DNA of 64,000 nt from NCBI RefSeq assembly GCF_013283795.1, contig NZ_JABSOD010000005.1:62001-126000 (forward strand). Reading direction: 5' to 3'. Numbering within the stretch: position 1 is the stretch's first letter; every line of letters begins with the position of its first letter. The translations under genes and the position numbers were made by a program. The notes under the pieces were generated by a model. It was not told the DNA's origin. It ran no database searches and was given only the letters and a program-made list of their open reading frames with translations. Positions 17,724-27,326 of this stretch are shown one piece after another. The stretch comes from Rheinheimera lutimaris. GTDB lineage: Bacteria > Pseudomonadota > Gammaproteobacteria > Enterobacterales > Alteromonadaceae.

Positions 17724-19705
17724 TGTTTCGTAAAATATTAATCGCCAACCGCGGCGAAATTGCCTGCCGCGTTATCGACACCGCACATAAACTCGGCATC
17801 CGCTGCGTAGCGGTGTATTCAGAAGCCGACGCCAATGCCCGCCATGTGCGCATGGCCGATGAAGCGTATTTGTTAGGCCCGGCCCCAAGCAAAGACTCTT
17901 ACCTGCGTGCAGATAAAATTATCGCCATCGCCAAACAAAGCGGTGCAGAGGCGATTCACCCGGGCTATGGCTTTTTATCGGAAAACGAAGACTTTGCCAA
18001 AGCTTGTGAGGAAGCCGGCGTGGTGTTTATCGGCCCACCGGTGGGTGCCATTACCGCCATGGGTTCAAAAAGCGCAGCCAAAGACATTATGGCCAAAGCC
18101 GGCGTGCCATTGGTGCCGGGCTATCATGGTGACGATCAAGACGATGCGCTGTTAAGCAAAGAATCAGAGCGTATCGGCTACCCGCAACTGCTGAAAGCGG
18201 CCTACGGCGGCGGCGGTAAAGGCATGCGTGTGGTATGGAAAAAAGAAGAGTTTAATGATGCCTTAGCCAGTGCGCGGCGTGAAGCCAAAGCTGGTTTCGG
18301 CAATGATAAAATGCTGATCGAGCGCTACTTAACTAAGCCGCGCCATATTGAAATTCAGGTATTTGCCGACAACCACGGTAATGCGGTTTACTTAGCCGAG
18401 CGCGACTGTTCTATACAGCGCCGCCACCAGAAAGTGATTGAAGAAGCGCCAGCGCCGAACTTTAGCAGTGAACAGCGTAAAGCCATGGGCGAAGCGGCAG
18501 TTAAGGCAGCCAAAGCCATTGATTATCGTGGCGCGGGTACGGTGGAATTTTTATTCGACGAAGACGGTTCTTTCTACTTTATGGAAATGAACACCCGGCT
18601 GCAGGTAGAACACCCGGTTACCGAGATGATCACCGGCCAGGACTTAGTCAAATGGCAACTGTTGGTCGCCGCAGGCGAAACACTGCCACTGGCGCAGGAT
18701 GATATTCAACTCGATGGCCACGCGATTGAAGTGCGGGTATATGCTGAAGATCCGGATAACGATTTCCTGCCGCAAACCGGTAAACTGACCTATTTACGTC
18801 AGCCTGAAGCCAACCGTCATGTGCGGGTGGATACCGGCGTGGTGGAAAACGATGAAGTGTCGCCGTTTTACGATCCAATGATCGCCAAGCTGATTGTTTG
18901 GGATGAAAGCCGCGACCGCGCCATCGCCCGCATGTTACGTGCGCTGGACGATTATCGTATTGCCGGTGTTACCACTAACTTAAGCTTTTTAACCAGCTTA
19001 ACCGAGCACCCGGCGTTTAAAGCCGCCGAGCTTGATACCAACTTTATCAACAAACATCAGCAAAGCTTATTTGCGCCGGCCAATAAAGAAAATAATCAGG
19101 CGCTGGTATTGGCTGCGCTGTTTATTTTACAGCAGCAAAAAGCACCGCAAAGCAGCAACGGTTCAAGCCCCTGGCAATTCAGCCATGGCTGGCGGTTAAA
19201 TGAAATGCCAACGGTAAACATCGCCTTGCAACATGGTGAGCACAGCACACAACTAACAGTGCAGCAACTGCAGCAACATTATGTGATTGACGTGGCAGGC
19301 CAACAGCTTTGCTGCACCGCCGAGCTTAATGGCGATGAACTAAGTGCCGTGTTGGGCGATCACCGTACCAAGGTGCGGGTAAGCCGCTATGCCGATACCT
19401 TCAGTGTGTTTATCAAACATCAACGTTATGACTTTATCTACCAGACGGAAGTCACTACTGAGATGGAAGGCGCAGATCACGCCGGTAGCTTAACCGCACC
19501 GATGAACGGCACTATCGTTGCGGTAATGGCCAAAGCCGGCTCAACCGTAAAAGCCGGCGATACGCTGGTGATTATGGAAGCGATGAAAATGGAATACAGC
19601 ATTAAAGCGCCGAAAAACGGTGTGGTGAATGAAGTATTTTACGCCGCCGGCGATCTGGTAAAAGACGGCGCCGAACTGGTTGATTTTAGCCCGGAGGAAG
19701 CATGA
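17723..19705 (+). CDS. liuD: Methylcrotonyl-CoA carboxylase, biotin-carrying (alpha) subunit
   Basis: 660 residues. Residues 1-450 are biotin carboxylase: the N-terminal [17 protein letters not shown], the ATP-grasp loop [11 protein letters not shown], and [16 protein letters not shown] middle linker domain follows, then a C-terminal biotinyl domain with AMKM, whose K622 is the biotin attachment site. It carboxylates biotin with ATP and bicarbonate and works with LiuB. It overlaps liuC by one base and liuE by four, so the three are tightly coupled. Confidence 0.96.
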   Translation: MFRKILIANRGEIACRVIDTAHKLGIRCVAVYSEADANARHVRMADEAYLLGPAPSKDSYLRADKIIAIAKQSGAEAIHPGYGFLSENEDFAKACEEAGVVFIGPPVGAITAMGSKSAAKDIMAKAGVPLVPGYHGDDQDDALLSKESERIGYPQLLKAAYGGGGKGMRVVWKKEEFNDALASARREAKAGFGNDKMLIERYLTKPRHIEIQVFADNHGNAVYLAERDCSIQRRHQKVIEEAPAPNFSSEQRKAMGEAAVKAAKAIDYRGAGTVEFLFDEDGSFYFMEMNTRLQVEHPVTEMITGQDLVKWQLLVAAGETLPLAQDDIQLDGHAIEVRVYAEDPDNDFLPQTGKLTYLRQPEANRHVRVDTGVVENDEVSPFYDPMIAKLIVWDESRDRAIARMLRALDDYRIAGVTTNLSFLTSLTEHPAFKAAELDTNFINKHQQSLFAPANKENNQALVLAALFILQQQKAPQSSNGSSPWQFSHGWRLNEMPTVNIALQHGEHSTQLTVQQLQQHYVIDVAGQQLCCTAELNGDELSAVLGDHRTKVRVSRYADTFSVFIKHQRYDFIYQTEVTTEMEGADHAGSLTAPMNGTIVAVMAKAGSTVKAGDTLVIMEAMKMEYSIKAPKNGVVNEVFYAAGDLVKDGAELVDFSPEEA

Positions 19706-20616
19706 GTTTACCAACAAGTGTACGCCTGGTTGAAGTAGGCCCGCGTGATGGCCTGCAAAACGAGGCTGCGGTAGCCACAGAAGATAAAATCGCCCTAATT
19801 GACATGCTAACCGCGGCCGGCCATAGCTACATTGAAAGCGGCGCCTTTGTCTCGCCGAAATGGGTGCCGCAAATGGCGGACTCCGCAGGCGTGTTTGCCG
19901 GCATTACACGTAAAGCCGGTGTTACCTATGCTGCGCTGACGCCAAATTTAAAAGGCTATGAAGCGGCCAAAGCTGCCGGTGCCACTGAAGTAGCCATTTT
20001 TGGCGCGGCGTCTGAAGCCTTCAGCCAGAAAAACATTAACTGCAGCATAGCGGAAAGCCTGGAACGTTTTGCGCCGGTAGTAGAAGCAGCCAAAGCCGAC
20101 GGCATTAAAGTGCGTGGCTATGTGTCTTGCGTCGTCGGTTGCCCTTATCAGGGTGACGTTGCCCCTACCGAAGTGGCATTGGTCGCCAAAGCCCTGTTAG
20201 AGATGGGCTGCTATGAAATCTCGTTGGGCGATACTATCGGCGTTGGCACGCCGGATAAAGTCAATGCGATGCTGGACGCGGTGCTAAGCATGATGCCGGT
20301 GGATAAACTGGCGGTGCATTTTCACGACACCTACGGCCAGGCGTTAACCAATATTTACGTGGCGCTAAACCGCGGCATTGCTGTGATTGATAGCGCCGTT
20401 GCCGGTTTAGGCGGCTGCCCTTACGCTGCCGGTGCGTCAGGCAATGTTGCCACCGAAGATGTGGTGTATTTGCTAAACGGCCTTGGCATTTCACACGGTA
20501 TCGATTTAACTGCGCTGGCCAAAGCCGGCTGGTTTATTACCGACAAGCTGGGGAAACAGCCTAGTTCTAAAGTAGGATTGGCGCTAAGGGCCAAGTGCAC
20601 GCAAACTGGTAGTTAG
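19702..20616 (+). CDS. liuE: Hydroxymethylglutaryl-CoA lyase
   Basis: 304 residues, a TIM-barrel lyase that splits HMG-CoA into acetyl-CoA and acetoacetate, the last CoA step of leucine breakdown. Catalytic residues are visible: R15/D16 in [10 protein letters not shown]206/H208/D209 in HFHDTYG, and C239 in [14 protein letters not shown]. It overlaps liuD by four bases (ATGA). The acetoacetate made here is the substrate of the CoA-transferase encoded next. Confidence 0.96.
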   Translation: MSLPTSVRLVEVGPRDGLQNEAAVATEDKIALIDMLTAAGHSYIESGAFVSPKWVPQMADSAGVFAGITRKAGVTYAALTPNLKGYEAAKAAGATEVAIFGAASEAFSQKNINCSIAESLERFAPVVEAAKADGIKVRGYVSCVVGCPYQGDVAPTEVALVAKALLEMGCYEISLGDTIGVGTPDKVNAMLDAVLSMMPVDKLAVHFHDTYGQALTNIYVALNRGIAVIDSAVAGLGGCPYAAGASGNVATEDVVYLLNGLGISHGIDLTALAKAGWFITDKLGKQPSSKVGLALRAKCTQTGS

Positions 20617-20659
20617 TTAACAGCAACAACTAAGGTTCTTCGAACACGGTAATCACTCC

Positions 20660-20747
20660 GTACTACTTTGCCGGAACACGCCGTAAATACGTCCCTGTAG
20701 GCTCCTGTTTTTCATCCATGAAAAACACGGTTCCGGTCAAAGTGTAC
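20660..20747 (+). repeat. 88-base covarying hairpin element, copy E
   Basis: Arms ACTTTG-CCGGAAC and GTTCCGG-CAAAGT pair. The apex is GTTTTTCAT-CC-ATGAAAAAC, as in copy A. CGTCCCTGTAGGCTC is conserved on the 5' side of the apex in all three copies apart from single changes. Confidence 0.85.
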
Positions 20748-20800
20748 TGCGCACTTACCTTGGCACAGATGTAAGCGGATGCGGATGTGATTTTTTCAGC

Positions 20801-20859
20801 GACCGTTGGAGGCCATGGATGGCCGGAGTCGAGCCCCATGGATGGTTTATGGCGTGTCG
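20801..20859 (+). repeat. 59-base intergenic element, copy E
   Basis: Fifth copy of the 59-base element, differing from copies C and D by one visible substitution (GGAGTCGAG for GGAATCGAG). It is co-oriented with the liu genes. Confidence 0.9.
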
Positions 20860-20946
20860 CAGAAAAAACTTCACGCAGCAGCCGCGCAGTCGAAGAGCAG
20901 TTCGCAACAGATAGTTCAGCAGAGAACAGAGGACAGAGGACAACAA

Positions 20947-21648
20947 ATGGCAGGGTTTAATAAAGTCGTACATAGCTACGAAGACGCCATGGCAGGCCTG
21001 CAGGACGGCATGACCGTTATTGCCGGTGGCTTTGGCTTATGCGGTATTCCAGAGGGCTTAATTGCTCAGATCAAAAAAATGAAAACCAAAGATCTCACCG
21101 TGGTCTCTAACAACTGCGGTGTAGACGGCTTTGGTCTGGGCATTTTGCTGGAAGACCGGCAAATTAAAAAAATGGTTGCCTCTTACGTTGGCGAAAACGC
21201 CCTGTTTGAAAAACAACTTCTCAGCGGCGAACTGGAAGTAGAGCTTACACCACAAGGCACCCTGGCCGAGAAAATGCGCGCCGGCGGTGCTGGTATACCG
21301 GCATTTTTCACAGCAACAGGTTATGGCACCCCGGTTGCCGAGGGTAAAGAAACCCGTGAAATTGACGGCCGTCACTACGTGTTAGAACCGGCCATTACCG
21401 GCGACTTTGCCATAGTACGTGCATGGAAAGCCGACCGTTACGGCAACCTGGTGTTTCGTCACACTTCAATGAACTTCAACCCGATGGCGGCCACCGCCGG
21501 TAAAATTACCGTGGCTGAAGTAGAAGAGATAGTCGAGCCGGGTGAGCTGGAACCATCACAAATTCACACCCCGGGTATTTACGTACAGCGCGTTATTAAA
21601 GGCAACTTTGAAAAACGCATTGAACGTCGTATGGTCCGTCAAGGTTAA
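20947..21648 (+). CDS. scoA: 3-oxoacid (acetoacetate) CoA-transferase, subunit A
   Basis: 233 residues from the ATG at 20947, with AGAGGA nearby. The longer frame from 20806 is rejected because it translates the 59-base repeat. The N-terminus has [19 protein letters not shown], the CoA-binding start of SCOT/AtoD-type alpha subunits. With ScoB it moves CoA from succinyl-CoA or acetyl-CoA to acetoacetate, the product of LiuE. It follows liuE on the same strand and is co-transcribed with scoB, ten bases downstream. Confidence 0.93.
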   Translation: MAGFNKVVHSYEDAMAGLQDGMTVIAGGFGLCGIPEGLIAQIKKMKTKDLTVVSNNCGVDGFGLGILLEDRQIKKMVASYVGENALFEKQLLSGELEVELTPQGTLAEKMRAGGAGIPAFFTATGYGTPVAEGKETREIDGRHYVLEPAITGDFAIVRAWKADRYGNLVFRHTSMNFNPMAATAGKITVAEVEEIVEPGELEPSQIHTPGIYVQRVIKGNFEKRIERRMVRQG

Positions 21649-21658
21649 GGAGGCAACA

Positions 21659-22318
21659 ATGGCTTTATCTCGTGAACAGGTTGCCATGCGCGTGGCGCAA
21701 GAGCTGCAAGACGGTTACTACGTCAACTTAGGTATTGGTATTCCAACCCTGGTGGCCAACTATGTGCCGGCCGGCATTGAAGTGATGCTGCAATCAGAAA
21801 ACGGCTTGCTCGGTATGGGCCCCTACCCGACTGAAGACGAAATTGACGCCGATATGATTAACGCCGGCAAAGAAACCGTCACGGCCATTAAAGGCGCGGC
21901 GATTTTCAGCTCAGCGGAAAGCTTTGCCATGATCCGCGGCGGCCATGTCGATTTAACCGTGCTGGGCGCCTTTGAAGTGGATCAAAACGGCAATATCGCC
22001 AGCTGGATGATCCCGGGTAAACTGGTAAAAGGCATGGGCGGCGCGATGGACTTAGTCGCCGGTGCACAAAACATTGTTGTAACCATGACTCACGCCGACA
22101 AATACGGCAACAGCAAGCTGCTAACCGACTGCACTCTGCCGCTGACTGGCGTTGGCTGCGTGAAGAAAATCGTCACCGACTTAGCCGTACTCGAAGTACG
22201 TAACGGCGCGTTCCACTTACTGGAACGCGCGCCGGGTATTTCGGTAGAAGAAATTAAGCAAAAAACCGCCGGCAAGCTGGTTATCGAAGGCGATATACCA
22301 GAGATGGTGTTTAACTAA
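21659..22318 (+). CDS. scoB: 3-oxoacid (acetoacetate) CoA-transferase, subunit B
   Basis: 219 residues from the ATG at 21659, preceded by a strong AAGGAGG. A longer frame from 21542 would overlap scoA and is rejected. The catalytic glutamate is E47 in QSENGLLGMGP, which forms the glutamyl-CoA intermediate. The motif GIGIPTLVANY is near 25-35. It is the last gene of the liu operon and is followed by a strong terminator. Confidence 0.94.
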   Translation: MALSREQVAMRVAQELQDGYYVNLGIGIPTLVANYVPAGIEVMLQSENGLLGMGPYPTEDEIDADMINAGKETVTAIKGAAIFSSAESFAMIRGGHVDLTVLGAFEVDQNGNIASWMIPGKLVKGMGGAMDLVAGAQNIVVTMTHADKYGNSKLLTDCTLPLTGVGCVKKIVTDLAVLEVRNGAFHLLERAPGISVEEIKQKTAGKLVIEGDIPEMVFN

Positions 22319-22337
22319 GTTACCGCTTTAATCTCTT

Positions 22338-22377
22338 AAGAGCGCTAAGATTGTGATGGTCTTAGCGCTCTTTTTTT
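22338..22377 (+). terminator. Rho-independent terminator of the liu operon
   Basis: A 13-base stem, AAGAGCGCTAAGA paired with TCTTAGCGCTCTT across a nine-base loop, followed by a run of seven T residues. It begins 20 bases after the scoB stop codon. Confidence 0.95.
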
Positions 22378-22434
22378 GACCAAAATAAGATCTGGTTATA
22401 GGCTTAAAGCTGATAAAACATCGATGCAAACACT

Positions 22435-22668
22435 ATGACTAAACAAGTAAAAAACAAAACTAGCGAAGCAGAGTTGCGCAACTACAAGGCTGTGCAATTC
22501 GCTGCGAGCAACTTATTTGACGGCGACATGGCTGCCACTCATAAATGGCTGAACGAACCTGTATACGGCCTTGGCGATAAAGCTCCTGTGAATATGCTTA
22601 GTAGCGAAACTGAAACGCAACAAGTGTTAGACTTAATAGGCCGCTTGGAGCATGGCGTATTCAGTTAG
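22435..22668 (+). CDS. Orphan MbcA/ParS/Xre-type (DUF2384) antitoxin-like protein
   Basis: 77 residues. The segment AASNLFDGDMAATHKWLNEP, then LGDKAPVNMLSSETETQQVLDLIGRLEHGVFS, closely fits the C-terminal toxin-binding domain of RES-Xre/MbcT-MbcA antitoxins. These antitoxins usually have about 120-150 residues with an N-terminal helix-turn-helix; that part is absent, and a stop codon lies a few codons upstream in the same frame. No RES-domain toxin gene follows. It may be a shortened relic or an anti-toxin able to neutralise a toxin encoded elsewhere. The ribosome binding site is weak. Confidence 0.7.
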   Translation: MTKQVKNKTSEAELRNYKAVQFAASNLFDGDMAATHKWLNEPVYGLGDKAPVNMLSSETETQQVLDLIGRLEHGVFS

Positions 22669-22712
22669 ATCGTAAATTTATCCAACCTTTAGCGACATGC
22701 CCCTTTTTGCGG

Positions 22713-23594
22713 TTAACGCTTTAACCGCGCCAGCAGGCTGGAAGTATCCCAGCGGTTACCGCCCATTTGCTGCACTTCGCTATAGAACTGATCCACTAAC
22801 GCCGTTAGCGGCAAGTGGCTGCCGTTTTCGCGCGCTTCGCTAAGTGCTATGCCCAAATCTTTACGCATCCAGTCCACCGCAAAGCCGAAATCGTATTTGC
22901 CTTGCAGCATGGTTAGCGAGCGGTTTTGCATCTGCCAGGATGAGGCGGCACCTTGTGAAATTACCTCTACTACGGCAGCCGCATCTAAACCGGCATTTTG
23001 GGCAAAATTCAGTGCCTCAGCCAGGCCCTGCACTACGCCTGCGATACAAATCTGATTCACCATTTTCGCTAATTGGCCACTGCCTGCCGGGCCCAATAAT
23101 TTAGCACAGCGTGAGTAGCTCATTATTGCTGCTTCGGCTTTAGCAAAGTCGCTGGCCTCGCCACCGGTCATCACCGTGAGTACACCGTTTTCAGCCCCCG
23201 CCTGGCCACCTGATACCGGCGCATCTAAAAAGCCGATGCCCTGCTGCTTAGCCGCCTGTGCCAGCTCACGTGCTAAATTAGCTGAGGCGGTAGTGTGGTC
23301 TATCAATACCGAGCCTGAGGCCATGCCGGCCAAAACGCCATGCTCACCATACACCACCGAACGTACATCGTTGTCGTTACCCACGCAAAGAAACACCAGT
23401 GTAGCGCCTTGTGCCGCAGCAGCGGGCGTTTGGGCAAAGTTGCCGCCATACTGCGCGGCCCACTTTTCTGCTTTCGCTGCAGTGCGGTTATACACCGTTA
23501 CCTGATAGCCTTTTTGCTGCAGATAGCCAGCCATCGGGTAGCCCATAACGCCCAAGCCGATAAATGCGACCTTGTTCTCACTATTAATTGACAT
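22713..23594 (-). CDS. NAD(P)-dependent beta-hydroxyacid dehydrogenase, GarR/GlxR-like
   Basis: 293 residues, same family as MmsB. Nucleotide motif GLGVMG at 13-18, substrate motif DAPVSGG at 124-130, catalytic lysine K177 in GQLAKMVNQ. The end of the second strand reads YNRT (35-38) rather than ending in an acidic residue, which points to NADPH and therefore to a reductase such as tartronate- or succinic-semialdehyde reductase. The physiological substrate is not clear. It is convergent with the orphan antitoxin gene and divergent from the glutathione peroxidase gene. Confidence 0.8.
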   Translation of the reverse strand: MSINSENKVAFIGLGVMGYPMAGYLQQKGYQVTVYNRTAAKAEKWAAQYGGNFAQTPAAAAQGATLVFLCVGNDNDVRSVVYGEHGVLAGMASGSVLIDHTTASANLARELAQAAKQQGIGFLDAPVSGGQAGAENGVLTVMTGGEASDFAKAEAAIMSYSRCAKLLGPAGSGQLAKMVNQICIAGVVQGLAEALNFAQNAGLDAAAVVEVISQGAASSWQMQNRSLTMLQGKYDFGFAVDWMRKDLGIALSEARENGSHLPLTALVDQFYSEVQQMGGNRWDTSSLLARLKR

Positions 23595-23681
23595 ATTAAT
23601 GACTTAAATCTGTGACATACTGTGGCGCAAAGCTTACAAAGTTCCGTACACAATGAAAAGCATTTTAACTAAGGGATCCGC

Positions 23682-24161
23682 ATGGCCAATGTGCATCAAT
23701 ACAAAGTAAAAGACGCAGCCGGTAACGAAGTCGATTTAAGCCGCTATCGTGGCAAGGTGCTGCTTATTGTAAACACCGCCAGCCAGTGTGGCTTTACACC
23801 ACAATATAAAGAGCTGGAACAGTTGTACCAGCAGTATCACGATAAAGGCCTGGTGATCCTGGCTTTTCCGTGTAACCAGTTTGGCGGCCAGGAACCGGGC
23901 TCCGACAGCGATATTCAGCAGTTTTGTGAAATTAACTACGGCCTGAGCTTTCCGGTTATGTCCAAACTGATGGTCAACGGCCCAGACGCATCTCCGTTGT
24001 TTGAGCACTTAAAAGACAGTGCCCGCGGCCTGCTGAAAACCCGCGCCATTAAGTGGAACTTCACCAAATTTTTGGTCAACAAAGACGGTGAAGTAGTAAA
24101 GCGCTATGCGCCACGCACCAAGCCTGCCAGCATTGCGCAATCAATAGCTGACTTGCTGTAA
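23682..24161 (+). CDS. Glutathione peroxidase-family peroxidase (cysteine type)
   Basis: 159 residues, the normal length for the BtuE/GPx-like family. The catalytic site is visible: C36 in NTASQCGFT, Q70 in FPCNQFGGQE, W125/N126 in KWNFTKF. A cysteine replaces the selenocysteine of animal enzymes. It reduces hydrogen peroxide or lipid hydroperoxides, probably using thioredoxin; it has no signal peptide, so it is cytoplasmic. The start is an ATG at 23682 preceded by AAGGGAT. Confidence 0.93.
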   Translation: MANVHQYKVKDAAGNEVDLSRYRGKVLLIVNTASQCGFTPQYKELEQLYQQYHDKGLVILAFPCNQFGGQEPGSDSDIQQFCEINYGLSFPVMSKLMVNGPDASPLFEHLKDSARGLLKTRAIKWNFTKFLVNKDGEVVKRYAPRTKPASIAQSIADLL

Positions 24162-24231
24162 ATTTGATCCAGCGCTAAATACCGCCAGGTGTTATGCGCT
24201 AAGCTGTACGGCAACAAATGGGAGAAAAGCC

Positions 24232-25221
24232 ATGAAAGTTGCCGTATTCAGCGCGAAAAAATATGACCGGGAAGGGTTTAGCCAGTGGGCAGACAGCAGC
24301 CTGCAGTTTACTTATATTGACAGCCGCTTAAGCAGCGACAGCGCAAAACTGGCAGCCGGCAGCCATGCCGTCTGTGTGTTTGTTAACGACGATTTAAATG
24401 CAGCAGTACTGCAGCAATTGTCTGAAATGGGCATTGAAATGGTGGCGCTACGCTGTGCCGGCTTTAATAATGTTGATCTGGACGCCGCCAAAGCGCTGGG
24501 TATTCGTGTAGCACGGGTACCGGCTTATTCGCCTGAAGCCGTCGCCGAGCACACCATAGGGCTGATGTTGTGCCTTAACCGCAAACTTCACAAAGCCTAT
24601 AACCGCGTACGCGATGACAACTTTGCGCTGGACGGCCTGCTGGGTTTTAACCTGTTTGGTAAAACCGTCGGCTTAATCGGCACCGGCCGTATTGGCCTGG
24701 CCACAGCCCGGATACTGCATGGCTTTGGTTGCCGCTTGCTGTGTCATGACATTGTGCAAAACCCGCTGATACAGGAGCTGGGTGGCCGTTATGTGCCGCT
24801 GGCAGAGCTGTACGCCCAAAGTAATATTATCAGCCTGCACTGCCCGCTGACGCCCGACACCAAGCACCTTATTAACCACTACAGCATCGGTAGCATGCAA
24901 GATGGCGTAATGCTGATTAACACCAGCCGCGGTGCGCTAATCGACAGCAAAGCGGTTATTGCCGGCTTAAAACAGCGCAAAATTGGTTACCTGGGGCTGG
25001 ATGTGTACGAGCAGGAAGCCGATCTGTTCTTTGAAAACCTGTCTGAACAGGTCATTGACGATGAAGTGTTTAAGCGCTTACTTACCTTCCCTAACGTATT
25101 GATCACCGGCCACCAGGCGTTTTTCACCCGCGAAGCGTTACAGGAGATTTGCCAGATAACCAGCGATAACTTATTAGCCTTTGCCAGCAACACCGCAACC
25201 GGCAACGAGTTGGCCAATTAA
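24232..25221 (+). CDS. ldhA: D-lactate dehydrogenase (2-hydroxyacid dehydrogenase)
   Basis: 329 residues. NAD-binding motif GTGRIG at 150-155 with D173 at the end of the next strand, which favours NADH. Catalytic residues are R233 in NTSRGALID, E262 in VYEQE and H294 in TGHQAFF. The pattern VYEQEADLFFE is characteristic of fermentative LdhA, which reduces pyruvate to D-lactate. GGGAGAA lies upstream of the ATG. A hairpin terminator follows the stop directly. Confidence 0.93.
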   Translation: MKVAVFSAKKYDREGFSQWADSSLQFTYIDSRLSSDSAKLAAGSHAVCVFVNDDLNAAVLQQLSEMGIEMVALRCAGFNNVDLDAAKALGIRVARVPAYSPEAVAEHTIGLMLCLNRKLHKAYNRVRDDNFALDGLLGFNLFGKTVGLIGTGRIGLATARILHGFGCRLLCHDIVQNPLIQELGGRYVPLAELYAQSNIISLHCPLTPDTKHLINHYSIGSMQDGVMLINTSRGALIDSKAVIAGLKQRKIGYLGLDVYEQEADLFFENLSEQVIDDEVFKRLLTFPNVLITGHQAFFTREALQEICQITSDNLLAFASNTATGNELAN

Positions 25222-25225
25222 AAAA

Positions 25226-25247
25226 GCAGCCTTACGGCTGCATTTTT
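25226..25247. terminator. Terminator between ldhA and the DUF2750 gene
   Basis: GCAGCC-TTAC-GGCTGC stem-loop followed by a T-run and preceded by an A-run. It can serve both converging transcripts. It begins four bases after the ldhA stop. Confidence 0.85.
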
Positions 25248-25271
25248 GCATAAAACATAGCGCTTAACGGC

Positions 25272-25661
25272 TTAGTCTTCCTGCATTTCATTAATCAGGG
25301 TTTCTGCCAGCTCTTCCGGCATTACCACTACGCCAGGGCCGTCGGCATCCGGCAGCACTGCAATAGCTAATTCATCACCGTTTAAGCCCGATGTCCACTT
25401 ATCCAACCAGGTATCAACATCTACCGCCTGGGCGGTACAATGTTCCCATTCGCCTTCAATCCACTGCTCTGCCAGCTCAGCATGTGGCCATACCGGAATA
25501 CAACGCTCATCTTCGGCGCTTACCAGTACAAAGCCTTCTTCGTCGGTTAAAATCCAGATTTTTTCCAGATCCGCCACTGCCTGAATAAAATAGGTATAAC
25601 GCTGCTCTGCATCTAAAGCGGTAATGCGTTTAATCTCGTCAGCGGTTAATTGGTATTCCAT
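25272..25661 (-). CDS. DUF2750 domain protein
   Basis: 129 residues, strongly acidic. The whole protein fits DUF2750: TADEIKRITALDAEQRYTYF, then IWILTDEEGFVLV and FVLVSAEDERCIPVWPHAEL, and C-terminal VVVMPEELAETL. Similar proteins are often encoded beside immunity or suppressor genes but have no proven biochemical role. No signal peptide or membrane helix is present. It reads convergent to ldhA and is followed by the shared terminator. Confidence 0.85.
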   Translation of the reverse strand: MEYQLTADEIKRITALDAEQRYTYFIQAVADLEKIWILTDEEGFVLVSAEDERCIPVWPHAELAEQWIEGEWEHCTAQAVDVDTWLDKWTSGLNGDELAIAVLPDADGPGVVVMPEELAETLINEMQED

Positions 25662-25733
25662 GATAGGTTCCTGTTAAGCAAATCAGTAATGCTGCTAATG
25701 ATGACGGATCCGGCAGCCTTTTACCAATAATAA

Positions 25734-26162
25734 TTACGCCAGCAGCGCATTAGCAAAGCCAATTAACACTGCATAACGGCCGGCTTTACCTAACAACACC
25801 AACAGCAAAAACAGGCTAAAGCGTACCTTTAACATGCCGGCTATTAAGGTTAGCGGATCGCCCACCACCGGTAACCAGGCAAACAATAAACTCCAACTGC
25901 CAAAACGCTGAAACTGCAGCTGTGCCCTGCCCATAGCCGCAGCGGAAAAGGGAAACCAGCGCTTATGCTGAAACAGCAGCAGTTTACGCCCCAGGTACCA
26001 GTTAATACAAGAGCCCAGCGTATTACCGGCAGTAGCGGCAACAAACAGCCACAATGGGCTGTAGCCCTGTTGCAGCAATGCCAGCAGCAACACTTCACTG
26101 GACGCCGGAAACAACGTAGCGGCCAACAGGCCGCTACAAAACAACGAAAAATATACCAGCAT
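25734..26162 (-). CDS. YqaA-like DedA/SNARE-associated membrane protein
   Basis: 142 residues with about four membrane segments. FPASSEVLLLALLQQG, GNTLGSCINWYLGRK and WLPVVGDPLTLIAGMLKVR are typical of the YqaA branch of the DedA (SNARE-associated) family. DedA proteins of other branches flip polyprenyl phosphates or phospholipids; the role of YqaA is not established. It starts just three bases after the upstream MAPEG gene and is probably co-transcribed with it. Confidence 0.88.
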   Translation of the reverse strand: MLVYFSLFCSGLLAATLFPASSEVLLLALLQQGYSPLWLFVAATAGNTLGSCINWYLGRKLLLFQHKRWFPFSAAAMGRAQLQFQRFGSWSLLFAWLPVVGDPLTLIAGMLKVRFSLFLLLVLLGKAGRYAVLIGFANALLA

Positions 26163-26165
26163 TAA

Positions 26166-26585
26166 TCAGCCAACCAACACCTGCCATAACAACCGCAGCC
26201 ATATAACCCACAGCACAGCGCAGCTGAGTAAAAACACATTAAAGCGCAAACGCACTGTGTTACTACCGATATGTACCGCCGTATGCAGCACCCGCAACAG
26301 CACATAAGCCGCGCCCAGCGCTACATAAGCAACGTCTGCCAGCCCCAGTTGCAGGGTAAACAGCACACTGAATAAATACAACATGGGCATTTGAAACTGA
26401 TTATCAAAGTTACGGCTGGTAGCAATTACCTGCTCGTTGGCACCGGTCAGGTTCATGGTTTTAAATGCCGCTACGCTTATTTCTTTATTTTTTGCTGCGC
26501 AAATACGGCGCCGGCCCATCAACACCATTACCACGCTGGTGAGCAATACCTGCACAAATACCGGCAGCAATATCAGTTTTTCCAT
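26166..26585 (-). CDS. MAPEG family membrane protein
   Basis: 139 residues from the ATG at 26585, with GGAG six bases upstream. A GTG at 26597 is less likely since the ribosome binding site lies inside that extension. Four hydrophobic segments plus NRF-like block SRNFDNQFQMPMLYLF, and VLLRVLHTAVHIGSNTVRLRFNVF, match the MAPEG superfamily (eicosanoid and glutathione metabolism in animals). In bacteria the role is mostly unknown. It is located in the inner membrane. Confidence 0.88.
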   Translation of the reverse strand: MEKLILLPVFVQVLLTSVVMVLMGRRRICAAKNKEISVAAFKTMNLTGANEQVIATSRNFDNQFQMPMLYLFSVLFTLQLGLADVAYVALGAAYVLLRVLHTAVHIGSNTVRLRFNVFLLSCAVLWVIWLRLLWQVLVG

Positions 26586-26729
26586 CTTATTCTCCACATT
26601 TAGTCCGCACAGAGCTTAATGCAGCAAAGCGAAAGATGCCAGCGTCTTAAATCTGTCATCTCAGGCGTTTATATTTTATCTGTGGTTGCGGTTATACTGC
26701 GTTGTGTTTTTTTTTAACGTGATGACGTC

Positions 26730-27323
26730 ATGGCGCAATTATATTTTTATTACTCGGCAATGAACGCCGGTAAATCGACCTCTTTACTGCAAAGTGCTTA
26801 CAACTATCAGGAAAGAGGTATGACAGTGGCTATTTACACCGCTGCATTGGATAACCGTTTTGGTTTGGGCAAGGTTAGCTCGCGAATTGGTTTGGCAATG
26901 GATGCACATATTTTTGATAGCAGCTTTAACTTTATCAACCATGTGCAGCAGCTGAAAACGCAGGGGCGGCTGGATTGCGTATTAATAGACGAAGCGCAGT
27001 TTTTATCCAAAGCCCAGGTGCGCCAGCTAACCGATGTGGTAGATGAATTAAATATACCGGTGTTGGCCTTTGGCCTGCGCACCGATTTTTTAGGCGAAAC
27101 CTTTGCCGGCAGCGAAGCACTGTTAGCCTGGGCTGATAAATTAGTTGAGCTGAAAACCATTTGCCACTGTGGCCGCAAAGCTAACTTTGTTGTGCGGCTG
27201 GATGAACACGGCAACGCCGCCACTACCGGCTCGCAAGTGCAAATAGGTGGCAATGAAAGCTATGTCTCTATGTGCCGCGAGCATTTTAAAGCCCTGGTTT
27301 GGCAGGATAAACAAACGGAGTAA
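26730..27323 (+). CDS. tdk: Thymidine kinase
   Basis: 197 residues, the prokaryotic/viral type II thymidine kinase. The Walker A loop is [10 protein letters not shown] (about 10-19), Walker B DEAQFL (about 90), and a lid with CHCGRKANF plus a later cysteine in SMCREH forms the zinc site (at least three of the four usual cysteines are visible). It phosphorylates thymidine to dTMP in nucleoside salvage. The next gene begins only three bases after its stop. Confidence 0.96.
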   Translation: MAQLYFYYSAMNAGKSTSLLQSAYNYQERGMTVAIYTAALDNRFGLGKVSSRIGLAMDAHIFDSSFNFINHVQQLKTQGRLDCVLIDEAQFLSKAQVRQLTDVVDELNIPVLAFGLRTDFLGETFAGSEALLAWADKLVELKTICHCGRKANFVVRLDEHGNAATTGSQVQIGGNESYVSMCREHFKALVWQDKQTE

Positions 27324-27326
27324 CAG

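Larger units (their letters stand above)
20651..20886 (+). repeat. 236-base composite repeat in the liuE-scoA gap
   Basis: Second copy of the composite at 16639-16873, with the same order of parts and nearly the same length: AATCACTCCGTAC, 88-base hairpin (20660-20747), GCGGATGTGATTTTTTC, 59-base copy E, CAGAAAAAACTTCACGCAGC. It fills most of the 330-base gap; no gene is supported in it. Confidence 0.9.

Noticed and set aside
20806-20946. 47-residue extension of scoA
   Set aside because: Encoded by 59-base copy E and flanking repeat; a proper ribosome binding site precedes 20947.
22709-22728. Hairpin GCGGTTAA-CGCT-TTAACCGC as terminator
   Set aside because: It overlaps the stop codon of the 22713 gene and has no T-run on the proper side of either strand.
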